20,546 bases of DNA, taken from Bacillota bacterium. GTDB taxonomy: Bacteria > Bacillota > Clostridia > Christensenellales > UMGS416. Below are positions 7,785-13,878 of the stretch, in pieces. A program made the position numbers and the translations under genes. Below the pieces are notes generated by a model. The model did not search any database, was not told where the DNA came from, and worked only from the letters and a program-made list of their open reading frames with translations. Location of the stretch: NCBI GenBank assembly GCA_023428265.1, contig JAEYYW010000062.1, forward strand, positions 1 through 20,546, read 5' to 3'. Numbering within the stretch: position 1 is the first letter of the stretch; each line of letters begins with the position of its first letter.

Positions 7785-7813
7785 CCAAAAGGCGGGTAAT
7801 TACTACCCGCCTT
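7785..7813 (-). terminator. Intrinsic terminator after the HU gene
   Basis: A perfect 10-bp stem (arms 7789-7798 and 7804-7813; AAGGCGGGTA on the minus strand) closes a 5-base loop. On the minus strand it is followed by TTTT, then GGCAG and TTTTTT. It lies 25 bases after the HU stop. Because no good promoter is seen before rqcP, it probably acts as an attenuator: most transcripts end after HU and some continue into rqcP and ispDF. Confidence 0.85.
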
Positions 7814-7837
7814 ATATCATGCATTATTGCTTGAGAT

Positions 7838-8110
7838 TTACTTGAGGGAATCCTTGAATGCCTTGCCGGCCTTGAAAGAGGGCACGGTGGCGGCGGCAAT
7901 GCTGATGGCTTTGCCGGTGCGGGGGTTAATGCCTTCGCGGGCAGCGCGCTTCTTGGCCTCGAATGTGCCAAAGCCAATAATCTGCACCTTTTCGCCATTG
8001 TTGAGGGCGCTGGTGATGGAATCCAACAGGGCGTTCAACGCCTTTTCAGAATCCTTTTTTGTCAGTTCGCTTTTTTCCGCAATCGCGGAGATGAGCTCAG
8101 CCTTATTCAC
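7838..8110 (-). CDS. hup: HU family DNA-binding protein
   Basis: HU is a small nucleoid-associated protein that dimerises and bends DNA without strong sequence preference. The 90 residues match the family from end to end: M-N-K-A-E-L-I-S-A-I-A at the start, G-F-G-T-F-E at 46-51, then R-x-G-I-N-P-R-T-G-K (about 58-67), which is the DNA-intercalating arm with its conserved Pro, and P-S-F-K-A-G-K-A-F-K near the end. The start is GTG at 8108-8110, with GAGGAGGAA about six bases upstream. The gene has its own promoter and a strong terminator, suiting a highly expressed single-gene transcript inside the mazG-rqcP group. HU between mazG and rqcP is, as I recall, a common clostridial arrangement. Confidence 0.96.
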   Translation of the reverse strand: MNKAELISAIAEKSELTKKDSEKALNALLDSITSALNNGEKVQIIGFGTFEAKKRAAREGINPRTGKAISIAAATVPSFKAGKAFKDSLK

Positions 8111-8153
8111 GATAATTCCTCCTCAAAGTATTCTTTGGTACTGAAGCAGGTTC

Positions 8154-8182
8154 ATTCTAATATATTTACCGTTATTACGCAA
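8154..8182 (-). promoter_or_regulatory. Putative sigma-A promoter of the HU gene
   Basis: On the minus strand there is a TTGCGT -35 (8177-8182), a 17-base spacer and a TAGAAT -10 (8154-8159), in the AT-rich gap after the mazG stop. A second weaker match uses the TTGACA that overlaps the last codons of mazG (8210-8215), with TTAAAA at 17 bases. The first match is better placed, giving a leader of about 40 bases. Confidence 0.6.
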
Positions 8183-8206
8183 GTATTTTTAAACAGAATC
8201 CCCTAT

Positions 8207-9664
8207 TTATGTCAATTGCGGCGATTCCAGAGCCTTTGCCTCATCCCAAAAACAATCCATTTCTTCCAGCGTCATTGTCTCCAGAGCCCGGCCGGTTTCC
8301 GCCGCACGCTTCTCAACATGCTCAAACCTGCGGATGAACTTGCCAACCGTGCCATTGAGCGCAAACTCCGGATGCACACCGATGAACCTGGCCACATTGA
8401 CTGCAGCGAACAGCACATCCCCAAACTCATCGGCCAGTTTTTCATCCCCCAGGCCCTGACTGATGGCTTCCTTAAGCTCCAGCACTTCTTCCTCGAGCTT
8501 GCCGAAAGCACCCCACACATCGTTCCAGTCAAACCCCACACGGGCCGCCTTTGCCTGCACTTTCATGCTGCGCAGCACCGCCGGCATCGCCTGCGGCACA
8601 CGCCGCATCATGCCGGACTCTGTGGCTTGCCCTTTCTCCGCCTTCTTGATCTCGTCCCAGTTGCGCATCACATCGTCCGGGGTGTCGGCCCGAACACTGC
8701 CGAAGATGTGCGGGTGGCGCAGGATCATCTTGCGGCTCACCGTGTCTGCCACATCGATGATGTCAAAGTCACCGCGCTCCTGCGCGATCCTGGCATGAAA
8801 CAGCACCTGCAGCAGCACGTCTCCCAGCTCCTCGCGGAGCTCATCCATGTCGTCGTTTTCAATCGCATCGATGGTTTCGTAGGTTTCTTCCAGCAAATAC
8901 TGCTTCAGGCTTTCATGGGTCTGCTCGCGGTCCCATGGGCAGCCACCAGGCCCCCTGAGCCTGTCCATAATGGCGGTGATGTCCGCCAGATCATAGCGGG
9001 CTTCGTGATCGTCCGCCGGCTGCAGCCAGAGGATTGTGCGGTGGTCATAACCCGTCTGTCTGTCCAACTCTTCCAGCACAATGGGCAGGAGCTTGCCGCC
9101 GATGGATAAAACGGCGCGGGCTCGGTCTCCGAAATACGCGGCGAGCCTGAGCTTGACCTGCCCTGCCGTCAGCCTGCTGTCGATCTGCGTGACCACAAGC
9201 GGCTGTGACTTGTCAATCCTTCGTGTCTCCAGAAGCTCCGCCGGAATCACAGCACAGGTCTCCGCGCCGATGCCGGTCAGCGCAGCGCTTTGCAGCGCCG
9301 CAGGAGCGCTTTCCTCCACACCGGGAATAAAAGCCAGCTCCGCGCACCCCCTGGCGGTGGCAATCAGCTCGGCAACGGTGCTGTCTCCGGAAAGCCCCTG
9401 GCCGGGCACGGCATAAACCACCTCGCCATGCTTCTCCGCCAAACCGATCACTGCTTCGGCGATGGCGCTATTGAGCTCTCCAAAATCCTCAGCCGCCTCA
9501 TACATACCATCCAGCGTTGCGGCTCCATTGGCAACATAGGCCTCAGCAGCAGGATGCCGGCCTGTTCTGAACACTGTTTCACCGCCACGCAACGCGGCCA
9601 GGGCCTTTTCCGTCAGGTGCCCCTTCTCCCAGGGGCCCAGCCCAACGATTGTTATCTTTGGCAA
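8207..9664 (-). CDS. mazG: MazG nucleoside triphosphate pyrophosphohydrolase with N-terminal tetrapyrrole-methylase-like domain (YabN type)
   Basis: MazG hydrolyses non-canonical or excess NTPs to NMP and pyrophosphate, cleaning the nucleotide pool. In this YabN-type 485-residue form the first ~225 residues resemble SAM-dependent tetrapyrrole methylases, with I-T-I-V-G-L-G-P at 4-11 and A-V-P-G-Q-G at 85-90. The function of that domain is not settled. The first MazG unit has G-G-C-P-W-D at 240-245 and the metal-binding E-E-x2-E (259-263) plus E-x2-D (279-282). A second MazG unit with E-E-E-V-L-E and D-E-F-G-D follows near 390-425. The start is TTG at 9662-9664 with GGAGG eight bases upstream. 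It lies 12 bases after the flippase gene, as in the B. subtilis spoVT-yabM-yabN-yabO region. Confidence 0.95.
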   Translation of the reverse strand: MPKITIVGLGPWEKGHLTEKALAALRGGETVFRTGRHPAAEAYVANGAATLDGMYEAAEDFGELNSAIAEAVIGLAEKHGEVVYAVPGQGLSGDSTVAELIATARGCAELAFIPGVEESAPAALQSAALTGIGAETCAVIPAELLETRRIDKSQPLVVTQIDSRLTAGQVKLRLAAYFGDRARAVLSIGGKLLPIVLEELDRQTGYDHRTILWLQPADDHEARYDLADITAIMDRLRGPGGCPWDREQTHESLKQYLLEETYETIDAIENDDMDELREELGDVLLQVLFHARIAQERGDFDIIDVADTVSRKMILRHPHIFGSVRADTPDDVMRNWDEIKKAEKGQATESGMMRRVPQAMPAVLRSMKVQAKAARVGFDWNDVWGAFGKLEEEVLELKEAISQGLGDEKLADEFGDVLFAAVNVARFIGVHPEFALNGTVGKFIRRFEHVEKRAAETGRALETMTLEEMDCFWDEAKALESPQLT

Positions 9665-9676
9665 ATCCAGATCCTC

Positions 9677-11344
9677 CTATCCTCGCAACAGTTTGTGCCG
9701 GGCCAAAAACGCGGAGAATTTGGCACCGCCTGGCATATAGGAAAGCTCATCACGCCCGAGCACGCCAAACAGCACCGCAAACACCACATAGACCGGTATG
9801 GCAGCCAGAACCGCCAGCACAGTGGCCCACCGGCTGCCAATGCCGCCATTGAGCGCAAACCACATCAGCCAGGCAACCAGGCCCATGCATAATGACGCCA
9901 GCCCGGGGCGTATCAACATCCCCGCAATGTCCAGCCTCATGCCTGTGGCTCTGGCCAAATACGCAAGGTTGATGATCGAAGGCACCAGGTAGCAGACAAT
10001 GGTGCCGATTGGCGCGCCATGGATATTTACCTCCACCAGCGTGCCGAAGATCGTGACAGACTGTATGCCCACCAGCGTGTAGTTGAGGATGATCTTGATG
10101 ACAGCGCCGATGGCAAGGCTCACCATCGGCACATAGACTCTTCCAAGGCCTTGCAGCGAGCCGTTGGTCGATTGCACGATGGAAAGGAAGATTACGCTGA
10201 TGGACGAGGTGACCAGCAGGCCTGCTCCCACAGTGAGCTTTTCCGGCGTCATCGTGCCGGAGTGCCCATAGAGCAGATCCATGACCGGTCTGGCCAACAC
10301 AGCCAGCCCCACGGCGGAGGGCATCGATACCAGCATCGTGATGCGAAGGCCCACACGGCTTTTCCGCTCCACCGAGCGCATGTCCTTCCGCTCGCAGGAC
10401 TCAGCGATCGCCGGAATCAGGCTCGTGCTGAGCGAGAGCGACAGCACTCCCGGCACATTTACCAGCACATTGACCATGCCGCTCAGTATTCCATAAAGCG
10501 AAAGGGCCGTGGAGTCGCTGTAGCCAAGCCCTTGCAGCCGATTCATCACGATTGCCGCGTCGGCCAGGCTCGCCAGCGGCAAAAAGATTGCACCGGCCAT
10601 CATGGGCAGCGCCAACCCGGCCAGCTTTGACGCGATTGCGCGGAAAGACTCCGGCACATGGCCCGCGGGGGCCCGCATTGGTTCCTGTTGATCAACATCC
10701 AGGCTGCGCTTTTTCCGGGCATAAACGATCATCAGATAGCCAAGCGCCACGATCTCCGACAGTACAACGCCCCACATCGCCCCGGCAGCTCCAAGCTCCA
10801 CGCTGATCTTGTTGAGCCGCGCGGCAATGAAGAAGCCGGGCACTATTTTGATCAGCTGCTCCAGCACCTGTGAAACGGCGGTGGGCGTCATGTTTTGCAG
10901 GCCTTGAAAATAGCCTCGATATGCGGTGATGATGGCCACAAAGAACAACGCAGGCGCGGCGGCAAGCATGCTGGGCTGTGCCTGGGGGCCCTTGCCCAGG
11001 GCAATCAGTTTTGAGATCTGAGCGCTGCCCAGCGCCATCGCCACTGCCGACAGGAACCCTACCACAGTGAGAATGACCAGGCTCACACGAAACACACGAA
11101 GCGCACCGCGGCTGTCATGATGCACCATGCGCTCCGAAACCATTTTTGAAATCGCACCCGGCACGCCTGCCGTTGAGAGCGTTAGCAGCAACCCATAGAC
11201 CGGATAGGCAAGCTGATAAAGCCCGACGCCTTCGTCACCCAGAATGTTGGTCAGAGGGATGCGGTAAATCGCGCCGATGATGCGCACAACCACTCCGGCA
11301 AGGGCCAGAATCGCAGCGCCTTGAAGGAAATTCTTCCTGCTCAT
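9677..11344 (-). CDS. Polysaccharide flippase of the SpoVB/MurJ (MOP/MATE-like) family, YabM-like
   Basis: This is a 555-residue polytopic membrane protein with about 14 predicted hydrophobic helices. The N-terminus F-L-Q-G-A-A-I-L-A-L-A-G, then R-I-I-G-A-I-Y-R-I-P-L and G-D-E-G-V-G-L-Y-Q-L-A-Y-P, is the hallmark of the SpoVB/YtgP/YabM group. These proteins flip lipid-linked wall precursors such as lipid II; in B. subtilis SpoVB is needed for the spore cortex. Conserved G-V-P-x-A-I-S-K follows at about 61-68. The ATG has AGGTGA three bases upstream, and a strong promoter lies in the preceding gap. Its position between spoVT and mazG matches yabM, so YabM-like is the better name. Whether it serves growth or sporulation cannot be read from the sequence. 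Confidence 0.9.
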   Translation of the reverse strand: MSRKNFLQGAAILALAGVVVRIIGAIYRIPLTNILGDEGVGLYQLAYPVYGLLLTLSTAGVPGAISKMVSERMVHHDSRGALRVFRVSLVILTVVGFLSAVAMALGSAQISKLIALGKGPQAQPSMLAAAPALFFVAIITAYRGYFQGLQNMTPTAVSQVLEQLIKIVPGFFIAARLNKISVELGAAGAMWGVVLSEIVALGYLMIVYARKKRSLDVDQQEPMRAPAGHVPESFRAIASKLAGLALPMMAGAIFLPLASLADAAIVMNRLQGLGYSDSTALSLYGILSGMVNVLVNVPGVLSLSLSTSLIPAIAESCERKDMRSVERKSRVGLRITMLVSMPSAVGLAVLARPVMDLLYGHSGTMTPEKLTVGAGLLVTSSISVIFLSIVQSTNGSLQGLGRVYVPMVSLAIGAVIKIILNYTLVGIQSVTIFGTLVEVNIHGAPIGTIVCYLVPSIINLAYLARATGMRLDIAGMLIRPGLASLCMGLVAWLMWFALNGGIGSRWATVLAVLAAIPVYVVFAVLFGVLGRDELSYMPGGAKFSAFLARHKLLRG

Positions 11345-11372
11345 CGTTCACCTGCCAGGTCACATCTTCATC

Positions 11373-11401
11373 ATTATAACCGTACATAGGAAAGTATACA
11401 A
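11373..11401 (-). promoter_or_regulatory. Putative sigma-A promoter of the flippase-mazG transcript
   Basis: On the minus strand there is a TTGTAT -35 (11396-11401), a 17-base spacer and a perfect TATAAT -10 (11373-11378), giving a leader of roughly 25 bases before the flippase ATG. It lies just after the spoVT terminator, so the flippase and mazG can be expressed apart from spoVT. Confidence 0.7.
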
Positions 11402-11422
11402 CCGCGCAGCTTCCGGTATGCC

Positions 11423-11452
11423 AAAAGGAAAGCCGCGCGGTTTCCGCGCGGC
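11423..11452 (-). terminator. Intrinsic terminator after spoVT
   Basis: A perfect 9-bp all-GC stem (GCCGCGCGG at 11432-11440 with CCGCGCGGC at 11444-11452) closes a 3-base loop. On the minus strand TTTCCTTTT follows. It lies 26 bases after the spoVT stop and before the flippase promoter. Confidence 0.85.
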
Positions 11453-11478
11453 CAGAAGCCGGAACATGCCGAAGCTTT

Positions 11479-12033
11479 TCACTGCTCCATCTGCTTTCCC
11501 ATGAAGTTTGCGGCCGTCTTGGCCGCTTTCATCTCGGTATCACCCATTTGCGCGCCTGGCTCCCTGCTCAGCAGGAGCACAGCGCCTATGGGCTCACCCT
11601 CTGAAATAATCGGCACGATGGTCTGGGCTGAATAACCGCTTCCGTCTTCCTCATCAGAAGTGATCGGCAGCATTGTGCCGTTCTTCCCTTCCGCCTGATG
11701 GTTTTTGCGCTCGGTCATGAGCTGCTCTACAGCCTCATTCAACGCCTTATCCAGGTATTCCTTGCGGGTGGTGCCTGCAGTTGCCAGAATCGCATCCCTG
11801 TCGGCAATGCACGCCACATGGCCAAGGGACTTGTTCAGGCTCTCGGCAAACTGCTTGGCAAATTCACCCAGTTCACCGATGGGCGAGTATTTTTTCAGGA
11901 TTACTTCGCCTTCGCGGTCAGTGAATATCTCAAGGGGATCTCCTTCCCGGATCCTGAGTGTGCGCCTTATCTCCTTGGGAATAACCACTCTTCCCAGCTC
12001 ATCTATTCTTCTGACTATGCCGGTGGCTTTCAA
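11479..12033 (-). CDS. spoVT: Stage V sporulation regulator SpoVT (AbrB-type)
   Basis: SpoVT is a transcription factor that tunes sigma-G-dependent genes in the forespore. The 184 residues comprise an AbrB-type swapped-hairpin DNA-binding domain (1-50, with G-I-V-R-R-I-D, G-R-V-V-I-P-K-E-I-R-R-T-L and G-D-P-L-E-I-F) and a GAF-like ligand domain (about 55-180). The N-terminal 50 residues are nearly identical to B. subtilis SpoVT as I recall it. The start is TTG at 12031-12033 with GGAGGG seven bases upstream; the ATG four bases earlier is in another frame. The upstream gap holds a good match to a sigma-G/sigma-F promoter, consistent with forespore expression, and a terminator follows. Confidence 0.96.
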   Translation of the reverse strand: MKATGIVRRIDELGRVVIPKEIRRTLRIREGDPLEIFTDREGEVILKKYSPIGELGEFAKQFAESLNKSLGHVACIADRDAILATAGTTRKEYLDKALNEAVEQLMTERKNHQAEGKNGTMLPITSDEEDGSGYSAQTIVPIISEGEPIGAVLLLSREPGAQMGDTEMKAAKTAANFMGKQMEQ

Positions 12034-12062
12034 GCATTTTCCCTCCTTTTTCTCTGTGGGTA

Positions 12063-12092
12063 TAGTATCTTTTCAATTCCACCGGATTATGC
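12063..12092 (-). promoter_or_regulatory. Putative forespore (sigma-G/sigma-F type) promoter of spoVT
   Basis: On the minus strand GCATA (12088-12092) fits the -35 consensus GHATR. After exactly 18 bases, GATACTA (12063-12069) fits the -10 consensus CATNHTA except for its first base. It sits about 30 bases before the TTG start. In B. subtilis spoVT is transcribed by sigma-G, which makes this match more credible than its length alone would. Confidence 0.55.
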
Positions 12093-12115
12093 GTTTGATG
12101 GCAGTTCATGGTCAA
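12086..12115 (-). promoter_or_regulatory. Second, sigma-A-like promoter match overlapping the forespore promoter of spoVT
   Basis: On the minus strand there is TTGACC (12110-12115), an 18-base spacer and CATAAT (12086-12091). Its -10 overlaps the -35 of the forespore-type promoter, so RNA polymerases at the two sites would exclude each other. The spacer is one base longer than ideal. Vegetative activity is inferred only. Confidence 0.4.
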
Positions 12116-12132
12116 GAAGATTATGGCAATGA

Positions 12133-12169
12133 AAGCAAAAAGGCTGTCCGACCTCTTCGGACAGCCTTT
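12133..12169 (-). terminator. Intrinsic terminator after the LCP gene
   Basis: A perfect 13-bp stem (arms 12139-12151 and 12157-12169; AAAGGCTGTCCGA on the minus strand) closes a 5-base loop. On the minus strand TTTTT and then GCTTT follow. It starts 10 bases after the stop codon of the LCP gene. Confidence 0.93.
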
Positions 12170-12179
12170 GGATCGTTTG

Positions 12180-13664
12180 TTATTCCGCCATGTTGAGCAC
12201 TTCCGGCGTGGTGACCTTCCAGTTGGCCTTGTAGCCGGCTTTGGTAAACATGCTGTCAGCCTGTTTTTTCAAGGCTTCCACCTGGTTGTTCAGCTCGTTC
12301 CACTGGCCGCTGGATACCACAGGCTTGCTGCTCGAATACAAGGTGTCTCTATACTCCAGCATCAGCTTTTGCGTGCTGTTGATCAACGCGTCCAGCTTGG
12401 CGTTGTCTTCCGGAATGATCAGCTTTTGCTGCTCCAGCGGCTTGGCCGCATCGGCATTGCGCCATTTCACGATTTCCAGCATCCACGTTTCGCCCTTCAT
12501 ATAGGCCCAAAGCAGGCGGGCATAACCGGAATCGAACTTATACAGCCGGTCGGCGTTCACGCCGTAAATTTCCTTGATCATCTTGACTCGCCCGGCTTGG
12601 TCCTGCAGAACAAAGTTGTAGTTGAAGATGTTCACCGTGCCGGTATTGGGCAGCGTGCGCATCGTGATCTTGTCTTCTTTCAGGTTTTTGCCGAAGAGCG
12701 CCAGCGCGGCCAGCTGCTTGTAGTTCATGTTGGTGAACACCTTGTCCTGCATGCTGGTCAGGATCTTTGGCACGGTGAAGATTGTGGCGTCGCTTTGCAG
12801 CTTCTTAAACACGGTCACCAGCATCTTCTTCTGGCGGTTCACGCGGTTCAGGTCACCCTGCTGGCCGGAAATGTAGCCGGTGCCCGAGTTTTTGCGCACC
12901 CTGCAGTAATCCAGCACTGCCTGGCCGTTCATGTGTTGCAGCCCCTTCTTATACTCGCGGCCCTGAATCCTGAAGTCAATGTCCACATTGTATTCCACAC
13001 CGCCGACGGCATCGGTGAGCTCCTTGACGGCCGGCATTGTTACGGCAATGTAATAATCAATCGGCGGCACTTTCTTATCCAGCAGCCCCTCGACGCTCTT
13101 GCAAACGTTCATAAAGCCCTGGTCATTAATGCCACCGCCGGCCGCCAACGCGAAGTTCAACTTGTAGAAGTTGTTGCCGCCGGAGTTGTCCAGATTATAG
13201 ATTTTGGAATAGGTATCACGCGGGAAAGAGATCATATCCACTTTGTTCTGCTTGAAGTTGATCACCAACAGCAGCATCACATCGGAGTTGAAGTTCAGTT
13301 TGTTCTTCCAGGTTTCCCGCTCCTCCGAGTAGTCCACGCCGATCAGCAGCACATGAAGCGTATCCTTCATCATGGCTTGATCTGCCTGGTCCTCGATTTC
13401 CTTTTGCGGGTCAATGGTCGCCACCGGCGCTGTGTTGGACGGCTCATCGGTGCCATCGGTGGCCCCAGGAGTTTGTGTGCCGGGATCCGCTGTCGCCTTC
13501 GGCGTCTCCGAGGGGATGGGCGCCGCTGTCTTGAAAAGATCCATCTGGTTGCTGGTGATTTGGCTCCACGTTGTCGCGGCAAAGACCACACCGGCACCCA
13601 ATAACAGCACAACCAGTATCACCGCGCCGGCAATGATCTTCTTTTTTGTGAAAAACTGCTTCAT
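12180..13664 (-). CDS. LytR-CpsA-Psr (LCP) family cell-wall glycopolymer ligase
   Basis: LCP proteins attach teichoic acid-like or capsular polymers from a polyprenyl-pyrophosphate carrier to peptidoglycan, outside the membrane. This 494-residue protein has a short cytoplasmic start rich in Lys, one transmembrane helix (10-30), and a Thr/Pro-rich linker to about 85. The LCP domain (about 100-285) shows L-L-I-G-V-D (Asp111), S-D-V-M (Asp128), S-F-P-R-D (Arg149, Asp150), C-R-V-R (Arg255, Arg257) and G-D-L-N-R-V-N-R-Q (Asp271, Arg274, Arg277), the usual metal and pyrophosphate ligands. About 200 further residues have no domain I recognise. The ATG has only a modest ribosome binding site (GGTGG, nine bases upstream). 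It is a single-gene unit with promoter and terminator. The attached polymer cannot be told from sequence. Confidence 0.93.
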   Translation of the reverse strand: MKQFFTKKKIIAGAVILVVLLLGAGVVFAATTWSQITSNQMDLFKTAAPIPSETPKATADPGTQTPGATDGTDEPSNTAPVATIDPQKEIEDQADQAMMKDTLHVLLIGVDYSEERETWKNKLNFNSDVMLLLVINFKQNKVDMISFPRDTYSKIYNLDNSGGNNFYKLNFALAAGGGINDQGFMNVCKSVEGLLDKKVPPIDYYIAVTMPAVKELTDAVGGVEYNVDIDFRIQGREYKKGLQHMNGQAVLDYCRVRKNSGTGYISGQQGDLNRVNRQKKMLVTVFKKLQSDATIFTVPKILTSMQDKVFTNMNYKQLAALALFGKNLKEDKITMRTLPNTGTVNIFNYNFVLQDQAGRVKMIKEIYGVNADRLYKFDSGYARLLWAYMKGETWMLEIVKWRNADAAKPLEQQKLIIPEDNAKLDALINSTQKLMLEYRDTLYSSSKPVVSSGQWNELNNQVEALKKQADSMFTKAGYKANWKVTTPEVLNMAE

Positions 13665-13732
13665 TGATTACTACCACCCGTCTGTATAGTATGCCGACCA
13701 TATCGCCGGTTGTATGTTCATCACCCAGGCCA

Positions 13733-13763
13733 TCTCCGCATTTTACCGCAAATACTGCGGAGA
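13733..13763 (-). promoter_or_regulatory. Inverted repeat over the LCP promoter (possible operator)
   Basis: The 8-base arms TCTCCGCA (13733-13740) and TGCGGAGA (13756-13763) are perfect inverted repeats 15 bases apart, so their centres lie about two helical turns apart. They straddle the promoter spacer: one arm touches the -10 and the other touches the -35. That is the geometry of a repressor site. An extra CCGCA (13746-13750) between the arms could instead form alternative small hairpins, but most of the element lies upstream of the likely transcript start. Confidence 0.45.
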
Positions 13764-13768
13764 CGCAA
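13740..13768 (-). promoter_or_regulatory. Putative sigma-A promoter of the LCP gene
   Basis: On the minus strand there is a TTGCGT -35 (13763-13768), a 17-base spacer and a TAAAAT -10 (13740-13745). The -35 hexamer is the same as that proposed for the HU gene. The leader to the LCP ATG would be about 70 bases. A GGCATACTA (13687-13695 on the minus strand) closer to the gene resembles a forespore -10, but its -35 partner is poor. The 214-base gap holds nothing else apart from this promoter, its dyad and the ABC terminator. Confidence 0.6.
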
Positions 13769-13833
13769 CCCAATCGACGACATGGCCTTGTTTCCAACAT
13801 ATAGAACGAAAAAAAACGTGGTTTAGTTCCAAT

Positions 13834-13864
13834 AAAAAACTCTCTCCCGGCAATCGGGAGAGAG
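13834..13864 (-). terminator. Intrinsic terminator after the ABC exporter genes
   Basis: A perfect 10-bp stem (CTCTCTCCCG at 13840-13849 with CGGGAGAGAG at 13855-13864) closes a 5-base loop. On the minus strand TTTTTT follows directly. It begins 14 bases after the permease stop, so it closes the ABC transcript. Confidence 0.95.
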
Positions 13865-13878
13865 AATTTCAACTTTAC

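Noticed and set aside
12108..13604. 498-codon open frame on the plus strand opposite the LCP gene
   Set aside because: His/Val/Leu-rich antisense product without recognisable domains. It begins inside the spoVT promoter region and runs through the LCP terminator, while the LCP reading has all catalytic residues.
13687..13695. GGCATACTA on the minus strand before the LCP gene as a forespore-type -10
   Set aside because: The -10 looks good, but the only -35-like pentamer (ACATA) needs a 19-base spacer and matches imperfectly. A better vegetative promoter lies upstream.
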